Assembly: GCA_001899305.1 (NCBI GenBank)
Contig: MKWL01000005.1
Coordinates: forward strand, 1 to 64,000
Direction: 5' to 3'
DNA from: Thiobacillus sp. 0-1251
GTDB taxonomy: Bacteria; Pseudomonadota; Gammaproteobacteria; Burkholderiales; Thiobacillaceae
Length of the DNA: 64,000 bases
Shown: positions 1 through 10,351 of the stretch, one piece after another
How positions within the stretch are numbered: position 1 is the stretch's first letter
How the letters are laid out: the number at the start of each line of letters is the position of its first letter
Made by a program: the position numbers and the translations under genes
Notes under the pieces: model-generated
The model's database searches: none
What the model was told of the DNA's origin: nothing
Seen by the model: only the letters and a program-made list of their open reading frames with translations

Positions 1-3
1 CAT
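1..3 (-). CDS. start codon of a gene running off the left edge
   Basis: The first three bases read CAT, an ATG on the minus strand. Just upstream of it on that strand (about positions 12-20) is a strong purine-rich ribosome binding site, AGAGGAGGAG. This suggests that a minus-strand gene begins here and continues outside the window. Only the start codon is visible, so no product can be named. Confidence 0.4.
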
Positions 4-116
4 GACGGACTCTCCTCCTCTTTCGATTGATCGGAACGACTCCATTCAATCTGGCACATACGATGCCGTCGGGGGCGGGGGAGTCCATTTCATTCGGTAG
101 ATGAGGCAGCGGGTTT

Positions 117-1433
117 TCAGATGTCCTCACGCGGCGTGCCAAGTGCCGCCACCTGGGTTGCCAACACCTGGTCCACCCGATTACGGTCGACGTCCACCAC
201 TTCGAACTCCCAGTCCGCCCAGGTGAAGCGCTCCGCCTTGCGCGGAATGCGCCCCAGCGAGGCCAGCACGAACCCGCCGACCGTGTGATAGTTGCCCAGC
301 GATTCCTGAGGCACATGGCGAATTTCCAGCCGGTCCTTCATCTCGTCGATGGGCAGCAGGCCATCCAGCAGCCAGGATCCGTCGGCCCGGCGCACAGCCA
401 GGGCGTCTTCGGTGTCGTCGGCCAGGGGCATCATGTCGCCCACCAGCGAATACATCAGATCGTCCAGGGTGACGATGCCTTCAGTGAGGCCGAATTCGCT
501 CACCACCAGGGCAAAATTGGCACGCTGCTGGCGGAAGGTGCGCAGCAGGTCGATGAGCGTGAGACTGGACGGCACGAACAGAGGGGGCGCGAGCGGCAGT
601 TCGGCGAAGTCGATATCGCCTTCCATGGCGGCCTTGAGAATGTCGTGGCTTTCGGCAATGCCGATCACCTGCTGCAGGTCGCCCTTGCAGATGGGCAGGC
701 GGGAATGCGGCGCTTCTTTCAGGGTGCGCAGGTTGTGCTCGCGGGGTGAGAGCAGATCCAGCCAGGCCACGTCCGCAACGGGCGTCATGATGGTGGCGAG
801 GCGCCAATCCTCCAGGCGCAGCACGTTGCCGAACAGCTCGCTCTCCTCCGGGGCGATGGTGCCCGTCCGTTCCCCTTCGTCCACGAACGCCAGGATGTCC
901 TCGATGCTGGTGACCGCGGGTGCCGACTGAATCGGCAGCAAGGCCAGCACGCGGTCCGCAGCGAAGGATAGGAAACGGATCGCCGGGGACAACACGCGGA
1001 TGAACAGCGACATGAAGGGTGCGCAAAACGCCGCCACCTTTTCCGGATGCGCGAGCGCGATCCGCTTGGGCACGATCTCGCCCAGGATGATGGAAACCGC
1101 CGTGACGATCACGATGGTGGCGCCGAAGGCAATGGACTCACGCCATTCGGCCAGGCCGGGAATCGCAGCCCGGATGGCCGACTCGATGGACGTGGACAGG
1201 GCCGACTCGCCATAGATCCCCATCAGTAGGGCGGCGGCGGTGATCCCCGTCTGACTCGCGGCCAGGAGCCTGCTCGGATGCTCCTTGATGGCCAGTGCCT
1301 TGGCGGCCCCCATGTCGCCGGCTTCGGCTAGCTGGGTCAGCCGGCCGCGGCGGGCGGAGGCGAGCGCCATTTCCGCGAGCGAAAACATGCCGGAAAGCAG
1401 GATGAGCAGGATCAGGATCCATAGGGCATTCAT
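117..1433 (-). CDS. CNNM/CBS-domain membrane protein (HlyC/CorC family)
   Basis: A 438-residue inner-membrane protein of the family often labelled hemolysin or magnesium/cobalt efflux. The N-terminal CNNM (DUF21) region, about residues 1-180, has several hydrophobic segments beginning MNALWILILLILLSG. A CBS-domain pair follows (about 205-330, including IMTPVADVAWLD and the segment ending TLDDLMYSLVGD), then a CorC_HlyC transporter-associated domain (about 345-430). Family members are linked to Mg2+/Co2+ or Na+ transport; the substrate here cannot be read. No strong ribosome binding site precedes the ATG. It lies upstream of and apart from the metF operon, with a hairpin between them. Confidence 0.85.
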   Translation of the reverse strand: MNALWILILLILLSGMFSLAEMALASARRGRLTQLAEAGDMGAAKALAIKEHPSRLLAASQTGITAAALLMGIYGESALSTSIESAIRAAIPGLAEWRESIAFGATIVIVTAVSIILGEIVPKRIALAHPEKVAAFCAPFMSLFIRVLSPAIRFLSFAADRVLALLPIQSAPAVTSIEDILAFVDEGERTGTIAPEESELFGNVLRLEDWRLATIMTPVADVAWLDLLSPREHNLRTLKEAPHSRLPICKGDLQQVIGIAESHDILKAAMEGDIDFAELPLAPPLFVPSSLTLIDLLRTFRQQRANFALVVSEFGLTEGIVTLDDLMYSLVGDMMPLADDTEDALAVRRADGSWLLDGLLPIDEMKDRLEIRHVPQESLGNYHTVGGFVLASLGRIPRKAERFTWADWEFEVVDVDRNRVDQVLATQVAALGTPREDI

Positions 1434-1504
1434 GATCAGGAAGCGGGAACGGGGAGGAGGACGATTCTACCCGTCGCTTCGGACAGGGGACACGGCACAC
1501 ACGA

Positions 1505-1529
1505 CAAGGCCCGCTATCAGCGGGCCTTG
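1505..1529 (-). terminator. hairpin, likely metF operon terminator
   Basis: Perfect 10-bp stem CAAGGCCCGC / GCGGGCCTTG around a 5-nt loop, about 25 nt beyond the metF stop codon. The T-tract on the minus strand is weak (TCGTGTGTG), so intrinsic termination is probable but not certain. Confidence 0.55.
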
Positions 1530-1553
1530 CGTAATCCCATCAGGTCGGAGAAA

Positions 1554-2384
1554 TCACAAACCCAGTCGCTGCCAGATGGTGGTGCTGGGTCCCGCCTGGT
1601 TCATGGTGTAGAAATGCAGGCCCGGCGCGCCGCCGGCCAGCAAGCGGTCACACAGATCGGTCACCACATCCAAACCAAAGGCACGGATCGACGCCAGATC
1701 GTCGCCGTAGGTTTCGAGCTTCTTTCTCAACCAGCGCGGGATCTCCGCACCGCAGGCGTCAGAGAAGCGTGCCAGTTGTACGTAGTTGCCGATCGGCATG
1801 ATGCCGGGAACGATGGGGATGGCGACGCCCAGCGCGCGCGCGTCTTCGACGAAGTTGAAGTAGGCGTCGGCATTGAAGAAGTATTGCGTGATCGCCGAAT
1901 TGGCACCCGCGTCGACCTTGCGCTTGAAGTTGGCCAGATCTTCGGTGGCAGAACGTGCCTGCGGGTGGACTTCGGGGTAGGCGGCGACTTCGATTTCGAA
2001 CCAGTCGCCGGTCTCCTTGCGGATGAAGGCCACCAGTTCGTTGGCGTAGTTGAATTCGCCGGCGTCCATGGTGCCTGAAGGCAGGTCGCCACGCAACGCA
2101 ACCAGATGGCGGATGCCCTGGCGCTTGTAGGCGTTGAGAATGTCGCGGATGCTGGCCTCGGTCGAGCCGATACACGACAGGTGCGGCGCCGCTTCCGAGC
2201 CGGAGGCCTGGATCTCGCACACGGTCTCCAGGGTGCGGTCTCGGGTGGAGCCACCGGCCCCGAAGGTGACCGAGAAAAACTTAGGGTTGAGCTGCGCGAG
2301 CTGTTTGCGTGTGGCGCGCAGCTTCTCCGCCCCTTCCGTTGTCTTGGGCGGGAAAAATTCAAAGCTGAATGTGCGTTCGGTCAT
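1554..2384 (-). CDS. metF: 5,10-methylenetetrahydrofolate reductase
   Basis: FAD-dependent reduction of 5,10-methylene-THF to 5-methyl-THF, the methyl donor for methionine synthase; cytoplasmic TIM-barrel enzyme. The 276-residue length is normal for bacterial MetF. The N terminus has the family FEFFPPKT motif with the catalytic glutamate, followed by VTFGAGGSTRDRT and HLSCIGST. It is the last gene of an ahcY-holin-metF operon, three bases after the holin-like gene, so it probably shares the S-adenosylhomocysteine-responsive leader in front of ahcY. That links methyl-group supply to SAH clearance. Confidence 0.95.
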   Translation of the reverse strand: MTERTFSFEFFPPKTTEGAEKLRATRKQLAQLNPKFFSVTFGAGGSTRDRTLETVCEIQASGSEAAPHLSCIGSTEASIRDILNAYKRQGIRHLVALRGDLPSGTMDAGEFNYANELVAFIRKETGDWFEIEVAAYPEVHPQARSATEDLANFKRKVDAGANSAITQYFFNADAYFNFVEDARALGVAIPIVPGIMPIGNYVQLARFSDACGAEIPRWLRKKLETYGDDLASIRAFGLDVVTDLCDRLLAGGAPGLHFYTMNQAGPSTTIWQRLGL

Positions 2385-2387
2385 GCT

Positions 2388-2735
2388 TCAACCTCTGGAA
2401 TGGGGAATGAGCGCGGACAGCGCCCAGGCGATCACGCCATACAGGATGGCGCCGACCATCGCCGAAACGAAACCCTGCACGTGAAAGCCGGGCAGCAGCG
2501 CACTGGCAAGCCAGAACAACAGGCCGTTCAGGATCAGATAGAAGATTCCCAGCGTCAGCACGGTGATCGGTAGCGTGAGCAACGCCAGCACTGGCCGCAC
2601 CAGCGTGTTGATGAAACCCAGCACCAGCGCAGCGGCCAGTGCCGAGCCGAAGCCCGCCACCTGGATGGTGGGCAGCAGATACGTCACCGCCAACAGGGCG
2701 ACGGCATTCAGGATCCACAGCAGCAGCAGACGCAT
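2388..2735 (-). CDS. phage holin family protein (4-TM, superfamily IV type)
   Basis: A small (115 aa) hydrophobic protein with about four membrane-spanning segments, beginning MRLLLLWILNAVALLAV. It resembles the mycobacterial-phage-holin-like family that occurs as a chromosomal gene in many bacteria. It sits between ahcY and metF with gaps of 27 and 3 nt, so it belongs to the SAH-regulated operon. Its cellular role is unknown; nothing nearby indicates a prophage, and the name reflects fold family only. Confidence 0.8.
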   Translation of the reverse strand: MRLLLLWILNAVALLAVTYLLPTIQVAGFGSALAAALVLGFINTLVRPVLALLTLPITVLTLGIFYLILNGLLFWLASALLPGFHVQGFVSAMVGAILYGVIAWALSALIPHSRG

Positions 2736-2762
2736 GGCGCCCTCCTTTTCAGGCGAAACCGA

Positions 2763-4184
<1,422 letters not shown>

Positions 4185-4210
4185 GCCCTCCTTTCATTCA
4201 GAAAAAGAAA

Positions 4211-4280
4211 ACGTGAGCGCCGTTGAAAGGAAGCGTCCCAAGCCTGGCGGGTGAACCGTCGCAACGCTCCTTGGGACCGA
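4211..4280 (-). ncRNA. SAH riboswitch controlling ahcY-metF
   Basis: Read on the minus strand, the leader contains GGAGCGTTGCGAC, then CCAGGCTTGGGAC, then AACGGCGCTCACG. These match the conserved blocks of the S-adenosylhomocysteine riboswitch known upstream of ahcY in beta- and gammaproteobacteria. The expected pairings are present: GAGCG (4265-4269) with CGCTC (4215-4219), and a pseudoknot-type pairing of GTCCCAAG (4270-4277) with CTTGGGAC (4235-4242), eight perfect pairs. It ends about 26 nt before the ahcY start codon. SAH binding should switch the operon on, so ahcY, the holin-like gene and metF would rise when SAH accumulates. Confidence 0.93.
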
Positions 4281-4429
4281 GGCGGCATTCTAACTCGGGA
4301 AGCTCAAAAAGCCGAATCCGCAGCGATGGCGTGCGGGGCTGAAAGCCTGAGGCGCCCGTGCACCAGCCGCCGCCCGCGCGAAATGCACGCGGATATGGAC
4401 AGCGATGGATTCTTGGCGCATCGTGGAAA

Positions 4430-4453
4430 TGCGGTACTGGAATACGTACCGCA
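4430..4453. promoter_or_regulatory. inverted repeat upstream of the PEP-CTERM gene
   Basis: TGCGGTAC - 8 nt - GTACCGCA is a perfect 8-bp dyad 28 nt before the start codon of the PEP-CTERM gene. It could be an operator or an mRNA leader hairpin. The remaining stretch from 4284 to 4429 should hold the divergent promoters for ahcY and this gene, but no convincing -35/-10 pair was recognised. Confidence 0.4.
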
Positions 4454-4481
4454 CATTCACGTCTGCCGGGGAGACAGAACC

Positions 4482-5180
4482 ATGCGCCCATTCACGATGC
4501 GTCGATTCAAACAGTGCGCCTTGGGCCTGATGTGGGCGATGGGCATGGCGAGTGCGCCGTCTCATGCCTATGTCGTGCAAAGCCTGACAATCGAGGAAAT
4601 CGGCGTTGCGTCAGGCGGGCTCGGCACCTCAGGCAATTCGGCACTCGGCGGTGAACTCAACTGGGTCGACACCAGTTTCGGCCCCTTCGGCTTTGTCAGT
4701 GCCGGCAGCACCGATGGCAAACTCCTCATGGGACGTCGCCAGGATGCCGGGGCATTCACGCCGGGATTTCGCGTGTTCGATGATCCCGGTCCGGCGGATC
4801 TCTTCTTCCCCAACACCTTGAACTACGCGCCTACCGGTTGGGTATACGAAGCGGGTCCACCGCTCATGGTGCTGCAATTGCAAGGCTTCGGCGTGGTGTT
4901 TCTCGGCACAGATTACCCGATGCCCCCGGATAATGCGGTATACGTGCCGCTCGTGCAGATCGACGAAACCCATTACTACTACTCCGTCGACTGGACACAC
5001 ACGCTTGCGCCTTCTTCTGTAGCCCTGTTCGGTACGTTCACGTGGCACCTCGAAGGCATTGCAACCACTCCCGAGCCCGGAACGATCTGGCTGGTCGGCG
5101 GGACGCTGCTCTGCCTGCTCGGCGCTCGGTACCGCAACATAGGTAACGCTCGCCGCCGGACCACCTGCCTCCCCCAGTGA
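4482..5180 (+). CDS. PEP-CTERM sorting domain protein
   Basis: A 232-residue secreted protein. An N-terminal signal peptide (MRRFKQCALGLMWAMGMAS...SHA) precedes a mature region rich in Gly, Thr and aromatic residues without a recognisable enzyme motif. The C terminus has the tripartite sorting signal of exosortase substrates: PEP at about residue 197, a hydrophobic stretch (TIWLVGGTLLCLLG), then a basic tail (ARYRN...RRR). Such proteins are processed by exosortase/EpsH systems and tied to exopolysaccharide production. I chose the ATG at 4482 because GGGGAGA lies at the right distance; the frame is open further upstream but without a ribosome binding site. A hairpin (CAGCCGG/CCGGCTG, 5227-5249) follows the gene. 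No exosortase is in the window. Confidence 0.85.
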   Translation: MRPFTMRRFKQCALGLMWAMGMASAPSHAYVVQSLTIEEIGVASGGLGTSGNSALGGELNWVDTSFGPFGFVSAGSTDGKLLMGRRQDAGAFTPGFRVFDDPGPADLFFPNTLNYAPTGWVYEAGPPLMVLQLQGFGVVFLGTDYPMPPDNAVYVPLVQIDETHYYYSVDWTHTLAPSSVALFGTFTWHLEGIATTPEPGTIWLVGGTLLCLLGARYRNIGNARRRTTCLPQ

Positions 5181-5323
5181 ACCCGGAGTAGACGCCAGAC
5201 CGTTTTCTTCCGCCTTTATAGTCCGGCAGCCGGTCTTTAAACCCGGCTGGATTGTCCCTCGTATCTCCGATGATCTATAGCAAGCCCCGCCGCGAGCCAG
5301 TCTGATTTCCGCGAACAGCGCTC

Positions 5324-5360
5324 AAGAAAAAGAGCCGGATAAGCCCCGGCTCTTTTTCTT
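5324..5360. terminator. bidirectional terminator between PEP-CTERM gene and metK
   Basis: A perfect 15-bp stem AAGAAAAAGAGCCGG / CCGGCTCTTTTTCTT with a 7-nt loop lies between convergent genes. T-runs on both strands suit termination of both transcripts. Confidence 0.9.
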
Positions 5361-5397
5361 TTCTTGAACCCCTAAACAGCGGCGACAGTGGCGCGCG

Positions 5398-6564
5398 TCA
5401 AATCCCAGCCGCCGCCTTCAGCTCCGCCGCCTTGTCCGTCACCTCCCAGGTGAAATCCGGCTCATCGCGGCCGAAGTGGCCGTAGCTCGCGGTGCGCGTA
5501 TAGATCGGACGCAACAGGTCGAGCATATTGACGATGCCTTTGGGACGCAGATCGAAGTGGGCCTGGATCAGTTCGACGATCTTTGCTTCCGGGATCTTGC
5601 CGGTGCCGAAGGTATCGACCATCAGCGAGGTGGGCTTGGCCACGCCGATCGCATAGCTCACCTGCACCATGCACTTGTCGGCCAGGCCGGCGGCGACGAT
5701 GTTCTTCGCCACGTAGCGCCCGGCGTAGGCGGCGGAGCGATCGACCTTGGACGGATCCTTGCCGGAAAAGGCGCCGCCACCGTGAGGGGCCGCACCGCCG
5801 TAGGTGTCGACGATGATCTTGCGGCCGGTGAGGCCGGCGTCGCCCATCGGGCCCCCCACCACGAAGCGGCCGGTCGGGTTGACCAGATAGCGCGTGTCGG
5901 CGGAGAGCATCTCCTTCGGCAGCACCGGCTTGATGACTTCCTCGATGACGGCTTCGGACAGTTGGGCGTGCGAGACTTCGGGGTGATGCTGGGTCGACAG
6001 CACGACGGTATCGATGGAATGCGGCTTGCCATCGACATAGCGGATCGACACCTGCGATTTGGCATCCGGGCGCAACCACGGCAGGCGGCCATCCTTGCGC
6101 AGTTCGGACTGGCGCTCGGTGAGACGGTGCGCGAGGTAGATCGGCATCGGCATCAGGACCGGCGTTTCGCTGCAGGCGTAGCCGAACATCAGGCCCTGGT
6201 CGCCGGCGCCCTGGTCGAGATAATCGTCGTGCGCGCGATCCACGCCCTGCGCGATGTCGGGCGACTGTTTGCCGACGGTGACCAGCACCGAGCAGGTGTT
6301 GTAGTCGAAGCCGATGTCGGACGAGTCGTAGCCAATGCGCTTGATGGTCTGGCGCGCGATCTGGTTGTAGTCGATGACCGCCGAGGTGGTGATTTCACCG
6401 GCGATGACGCACAGGCCGGTGGTCAGCAGCGTCTCGCACGCCACGCGCGCATGTTTGTCCTGGGTTAGAATCGCGTCGAGTACCGCATCCGACACTTGAT
6501 CCGCCATCTTGTCCGGATGCCCTTCAGACACCGACTCAGACGTAAAAATGAAATCCTTCTGCAT
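5398..6564 (-). CDS. metK: S-adenosylmethionine synthetase
   Basis: Makes S-adenosylmethionine from methionine and ATP; cytoplasmic. 388 residues from the ATG at 6564, which follows AGGAG; the frame stays open for 57 further codons upstream but these are not family-like. Signature segments are [17 protein letters not shown] (ATP and Mg2+ site), [12 protein letters not shown] (flexible loop), [19 protein letters not shown] and the C-terminal [13 protein letters not shown]. It belongs to the same methyl cycle as the ahcY-metF operon 1.2 kb away, but has its own leader with a hairpin next to the ribosome binding site. Confidence 0.97.
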   Translation of the reverse strand: MQKDFIFTSESVSEGHPDKMADQVSDAVLDAILTQDKHARVACETLLTTGLCVIAGEITTSAVIDYNQIARQTIKRIGYDSSDIGFDYNTCSVLVTVGKQSPDIAQGVDRAHDDYLDQGAGDQGLMFGYACSETPVLMPMPIYLAHRLTERQSELRKDGRLPWLRPDAKSQVSIRYVDGKPHSIDTVVLSTQHHPEVSHAQLSEAVIEEVIKPVLPKEMLSADTRYLVNPTGRFVVGGPMGDAGLTGRKIIVDTYGGAAPHGGGAFSGKDPSKVDRSAAYAGRYVAKNIVAAGLADKCMVQVSYAIGVAKPTSLMVDTFGTGKIPEAKIVELIQAHFDLRPKGIVNMLDLLRPIYTRTASYGHFGRDEPDFTWEVTDKAAELKAAAGI

Positions 6565-6575
6565 GACAGCTCCTG

Positions 6576-6615
6576 TTGTCCCGGTTACCGACTGCGTAAC
6601 CGGCTCGGGGGACAA
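6576..6615 (-). promoter_or_regulatory. hairpin in the metK 5' leader
   Basis: On the minus strand CCGGTTAC - 7 nt - GTAACCGG forms a perfect 8-bp hairpin (6581-6603), extended by TTGTCCC / GGGACAA with a small bulge. It ends a few bases before the AGGAG of metK, so folding could affect translation initiation. It does not match a SAM riboswitch consensus that I recognise. Confidence 0.5.
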
Positions 6616-6801
6616 ACGAAGCGGCGACGCTTTAGCTGCATTTGTATCCCGCCCGCAAGTTGTCAAGATTAACGCGGCGGCTCGAACGGATGCATTGTGC
6701 CCCGCTCCGTCCTTCAGCGTCAATTCCCCCTGCAATACCCTGATCCCCTATGGGCTCTTGCGCCCTTTAGGATGGAAGTCCGTGTGGGGTCGCATGTCCG
6801 C

Positions 6802-7674
6802 ATGATGTTCCTGTTCAAGCTGCTGGCCCGCCTGCCGCTGCCGTTGCTGCACGCGTTGGGCATCGCCCTGGGCTGGCTCGTCTACTGGGTACCGGGGCGC
6901 CATTCCGGACGTATGCGCAACAACCTGTTCGACAGCGGACTCTGCGCGCCTGGACGCGACTGCAAGCGCTTGCTGCGCCAGACCATCGGCGAATCCGGCA
7001 AGGCCATCGTCGAACTGCTGCCGGTATGGCTGCGCCCGTACGACAAGGTGGTGAAACTGGTCAGGGGAACCAGCGGCTGGACGCATATCGACGCCGCGCG
7101 CGCAGCGGGCAAGGGCATCATCCTGATCGGCCCGCATGTCGGCTGTTTCGAAATCATCAACCTGTATTACGCGTCGCTGCATCCGTTCACGGCCATGTAC
7201 AAGCCGCCGCGCAAGCCGGTGCTGGCAGCCCTGATGCTGGCCGGCCGCCAGCGCGGCCAGGCGACGCTGGTGCCGACCGACCTGTCGGGCGTACGTGCCC
7301 AGCTGGCGGCGCTGAAGCGCCGTGAGGCGATCGGCATCCTGCCCGACCAGGTCGCCACCGGAGGCGATGGCGTGTGGGCGCCCTTCTTCGGCCGACCGGC
7401 CTATACGCCCACGCTGGTCGCCAGCCTGCAGCGCAAGACCAGCGCGGCAGCGTTCTTCGTTGCGGCCGAGCGCCTGAGCTGGGGCCGCGGCTACCACATC
7501 CACGTCTACCCACTCGAAGCCCCGCTGCCCGAAGACAAGACTGCCGCCGCCGCCCTGATCAACCGGGGCGTGGAAGACATCGTGCGACGCTTTCCGGCAC
7601 AGTATCTGTGGAGCTACAACCGCCACAAGCGTCCGGGCGGCGCACCCGACCCCTTTGACCCCACCGCCGCATGA
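6802..7674 (+). CDS. lysophospholipid/lauroyl acyltransferase family protein (LpxL/HtrB-like)
   Basis: Late acyltransferase of the LpxL/LpxM family, acting at the inner face of the cytoplasmic membrane to add a secondary acyl chain to lipid A or a related lipid. 290 residues with an N-terminal membrane segment (MFLFKLLARLPLPLLHALGIALGWL), the HX4E catalytic signature in GPHVGCFE, and downstream MYKPPRKP and GILPDQ blocks. The start at 6802 puts the membrane anchor at the usual position; ATG at 6805 or 6772 is possible. It is the first gene of an overlapping operon and shares ATGA with the next, related gene. Confidence 0.85.
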   Translation: MMFLFKLLARLPLPLLHALGIALGWLVYWVPGRHSGRMRNNLFDSGLCAPGRDCKRLLRQTIGESGKAIVELLPVWLRPYDKVVKLVRGTSGWTHIDAARAAGKGIILIGPHVGCFEIINLYYASLHPFTAMYKPPRKPVLAALMLAGRQRGQATLVPTDLSGVRAQLAALKRREAIGILPDQVATGGDGVWAPFFGRPAYTPTLVASLQRKTSAAAFFVAAERLSWGRGYHIHVYPLEAPLPEDKTAAAALINRGVEDIVRRFPAQYLWSYNRHKRPGGAPDPFDPTAA

Positions 7675-8585
7675 GCGCCGCCGCGTCCGATACCCTGTGG
7701 CGCCCGTCATTGCTGCCGGTCTGGTTCAGCGTCGGCCTGCTGTGGCTGCTGCACTGGCTGCCGCTGCCGCTGCAGGTCGCGCTCGGCAACATCCTGGGCG
7801 GGCTGCTGGCGCTACTGCCGGGCAAGCGCCGGCACGTCGTCGCCACCAACCTCGCCCTGTGTTTCCCCGACACCCCCAAACGGGAACGTGATCGCTGGCT
7901 ACGGCAGACCTATCAGGCCTCCATGCGCGCCGTGCTCGAGCACGGCCTCTTGTGGTGGGGGAGTGAAGCACGTCTGCGACGGCTGGTCCGCATCGATAAC
8001 CCCGACGCCGTACTGGGCGATGGCAAACGACCCGTGATCTGGCTGGCGCCACATTTCGTCGGGCTGGATATGGGGGGCGTGCGACTCAGCATGGACCGCC
8101 AGGTCGCCTCGATGTACGCCCCCTCGAAGAATCCCGCCTCGGACTGGCTGATGCTGCGCGGGCGCTCGCGTTTCCATGCGCCGGTGCTGATCGCCAAGTC
8201 GGACGGCATCAAGCCGGTATTGAAGGCGCTGAAGGCCCACCTCCCGTTCTATTACCTGCCGGATCAGGATCAGGGCCGCCTCAATGCGGTTTTCGTCCCA
8301 TTCTTCGGCATCCAGACCGCCACCCTCTCGGCGCTGCCGCGACTGGCCAAGCTCACGGGAGCACAGATCGTGCCCGTCATCACCCGCCAGTTGCCCGGCG
8401 GGGCGGGCTACCGTCTGCATTGCTACCCGCCGTGGGACAACTTCCCGAGCGACGACCTGGAAGCCGACGTCGCGCGCATGAATGCCTTCATCGAGGAACG
8501 CATCCGCGAAATGCCGCCGCAATATCTGTGGCTGCACCGCCGCTTCAAGACGCGCCCTGAAGGCGAGACCAGCCTGTATGGATGA
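7671..8585 (+). CDS. lipid A lauroyl/myristoyl acyltransferase (LpxL/HtrB-like), second copy
   Basis: 304 residues, same family as the preceding gene. An N-terminal hydrophobic segment (LLPVWFSVGLLWLLHWLPL) is followed by the HX4D motif in LAPHFVGLDMGG, then SMYAPSKNP and YYLPDQDQG. The tail PPQYLWLHRRFKTRPEG is typical of LpxL-type enzymes. It overlaps the upstream gene by four bases and the downstream GNAT gene by eight. Two tandem paralogues probably add the two secondary acyl chains; which position each acylates cannot be told from sequence. Confidence 0.88.
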   Translation: MSAAASDTLWRPSLLPVWFSVGLLWLLHWLPLPLQVALGNILGGLLALLPGKRRHVVATNLALCFPDTPKRERDRWLRQTYQASMRAVLEHGLLWWGSEARLRRLVRIDNPDAVLGDGKRPVIWLAPHFVGLDMGGVRLSMDRQVASMYAPSKNPASDWLMLRGRSRFHAPVLIAKSDGIKPVLKALKAHLPFYYLPDQDQGRLNAVFVPFFGIQTATLSALPRLAKLTGAQIVPVITRQLPGGAGYRLHCYPPWDNFPSDDLEADVARMNAFIEERIREMPPQYLWLHRRFKTRPEGETSLYG

Positions 8586-9075
8586 CACGCGCCTGCACCG
8601 CCTGACGCCGCAGGAGCTCGACGCCGTCTGTGCGCTGGCACGCACTGTCTGGCAGGCCACCTACCCGGCGCTGATCTCGCAAGCCCAGATCGATGCCATG
8701 CTGGCCGACCGCTACGCCGCCGACCGCATACGTTCTCAGCTCGACGACCCGGATCACGCCTGGTGGATTGCACGACGCGGCCAGGCAACCGTGGGATTCG
8801 CCCACGCAGTGCGCGACGGCGTGCGCTGCAAACTCGACAAGCTGTACGTGGATCCCGGCCACCAGCGCCAGGGCATCGGGGCGGCGCTACTGCAGACCGT
8901 CCAGGAGTGGGCGCGCCAGCAGCAGGGGTGCCGTCTGTGGCTGCAGGTGAATCGCGGCAACACGCAGGCCGTCGCCGCTTATCTTAAATACGGGTTCGGG
9001 ATCACCGAGTCGCGCGTGTTCGACATCGGGCATGGCTTCGTGATGGACGACCACGTCATGGAGTTGCCTTTATGA
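8578..9075 (+). CDS. GNAT family N-acetyltransferase
   Basis: 165 residues. The acetyl-CoA-binding motif A is clear (LYVDPGHQRQGIGAALLQTVQEWA), followed by the usual VNRGNTQAVAAYLKYGF block. The start MDDTRLHR at 8578 overlaps the end of the acyltransferase gene. The acceptor substrate is unknown. It lies inside a translationally coupled operon, so it is co-expressed with lipid A acylation genes, but this gives no direct clue to substrate. Confidence 0.85.
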   Translation: MDDTRLHRLTPQELDAVCALARTVWQATYPALISQAQIDAMLADRYAADRIRSQLDDPDHAWWIARRGQATVGFAHAVRDGVRCKLDKLYVDPGHQRQGIGAALLQTVQEWARQQQGCRLWLQVNRGNTQAVAAYLKYGFGITESRVFDIGHGFVMDDHVMELPL

Positions 9076-9491
9076 ACTTTGCCAACCCCGACGACGCCAA
9101 CTTGCGCACACTGCTCGACCGCGTCAGGACCATCGCGGTCGTCGGTTTGTCGCCACAGCCCGCGCGTCCGAGCTACCGGGTGGCGCAGGCGATGCAGCGT
9201 TACGGCTACCGCATCGTCCCAGTGCGACCGCTGGTCGAGGAGGTACTGGGCGAAAAGGCGTATGCCCGCCTCGCCGACATCCCGTTCACGGTCGATCTGG
9301 TCGACGTGTTTCGCGCCGCCGAGCATGTGCCAGCTATCGTCGAACAGTGCCTGGCGCTACACTTGCCCGCTATATGGTTCCAGGAAGGGATCGTTCATGA
9401 CGCCGCCGCACTGCGCGCGCAGACGGGCGGGATGAGCGTGGTCATGGACCGCTGCCTGCTCAAGGAATACGTCAGACTCAAAACCGAATGA
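9072..9491 (+). CDS. CoA-binding domain protein (YccU-like)
   Basis: 139 residues forming a single Rossmann-type CoA-binding domain: [22 protein letters not shown] near the N terminus, [10 protein letters not shown], and [17 protein letters not shown]...[11 protein letters not shown] at the C terminus. It resembles the CoA-binding module of succinyl-CoA synthetase alpha as a stand-alone protein. Function is unknown in the family. It overlaps both neighbours by ATGA junctions. Confidence 0.85.
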   Translation: MNFANPDDANLRTLLDRVRTIAVVGLSPQPARPSYRVAQAMQRYGYRIVPVRPLVEEVLGEKAYARLADIPFTVDLVDVFRAAEHVPAIVEQCLALHLPAIWFQEGIVHDAAALRAQTGGMSVVMDRCLLKEYVRLKTE

Positions 9492-10351
9492 ATACCACAG
9501 GCACAAGTACCCAAATGGGCACACGACTGAAATTCACCAAAATGCATGGCCTCGGCAACGACTTCGTCGTCTTCGACGGCATCGGCCAGATCGTCGCGCT
9601 CACCACCGAGCAATGTCGCCGCATTGCCGACCGCCACTTCGGCATCGGCTGCGACCAGATCCTGCTGGTCGAGAAACCCACGCGCGACGACGTCGATTTC
9701 CGCTACCGTATATTCAATGCCGACGGCGGCGAGGTGGAGCAATGCGGCAACGGCGCGCGCTGCTTCGTGCGCTTCGTGCACGACAAGGGGCTGACCGACA
9801 AGACGGCGATCCGCGTGGAAACCGCGTCCGGCGTGATCGAGCCGCGCCTGTTGGCCAATGGCCAGGTCACGGTCGACATGGGCGCGCCGCGCTTCGCGCC
9901 CGCCGACATTCCGTTTGCCGCCGACACCGAGGCGATGACGTATGCGCTCAAGGTCGGCCAGCACGTCATCGAGGTCGCCGCCCTGTCGATGGGCAACCCG
10001 CACGCGGTGCTGCGGGTGAACGATCTCGACAGCGCGCCGGTGGACATTCTCGGCGCCGCCATCGAATCGCATTCGCGCTTTCCGCAGCGGGTGAACGCCG
10101 GCTTCATGCAGGTGCTGACCCCGCACGACATCCGCCTGCGCGTATACGAGCGCGGTGCCGGCGAGACGCTGGCCTGCGGCACCGGTGCCTGCGCCGCGGC
10201 CGTCGCGGGAATCCGCCAGGACTGGCTGAAAAGCCCGGTCAGCGTGCATACCCGCGGCGGCGACCTCATCATCGAATGGGCAGGCAAGGGCCAGCCGGTC
10301 GCCATGACCGGCCCGGCCGAAACAGTATTTGAAGGGGAGATCGAACTTTAA
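9488..10351 (+). CDS. dapF: diaminopimelate epimerase
   Basis: Interconverts LL- and meso-diaminopimelate for lysine and peptidoglycan synthesis; cytoplasmic, PLP-independent two-cysteine enzyme. The protein has [15 protein letters not shown] near the start, the first catalytic cysteine in EQCGNGARC (about residue 86) and the second in [11 protein letters not shown] (about 228). The annotated ATG overlaps the upstream stop; an internal ATG at 9515 would give 278 residues, closer to the usual length. The dapF-DUF484-xerC order is conserved in many proteobacteria and is kept here with overlapping ends. Confidence 0.95.
   Translation: MNTTGTSTQMGTRLKFTKMHGLGNDFVVFDGIGQIVALTTEQCRRIADRHFGIGCDQILLVEKPTRDDVDFRYRIFNADGGEVEQCGNGARCFVRFVHDKGLTDKTAIRVETASGVIEPRLLANGQVTVDMGAPRFAPADIPFAADTEAMTYALKVGQHVIEVAALSMGNPHAVLRVNDLDSAPVDILGAAIESHSRFPQRVNAGFMQVLTPHDIRLRVYERGAGETLACGTGACAAAVAGIRQDWLKSPVSVHTRGGDLIIEWAGKGQPVAMTGPAETVFEGEIEL

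Noticed and set aside
2388-2735. Holin-like gene as a sign of a prophage
   Set aside because: It sits inside a metabolic operon and no other phage genes are near; the family is widespread on bacterial chromosomes.
5476-6468. Plus-strand open frame opposite metK
   Set aside because: Antisense shadow; composition typical of the complement of a GC-rich coding frame.
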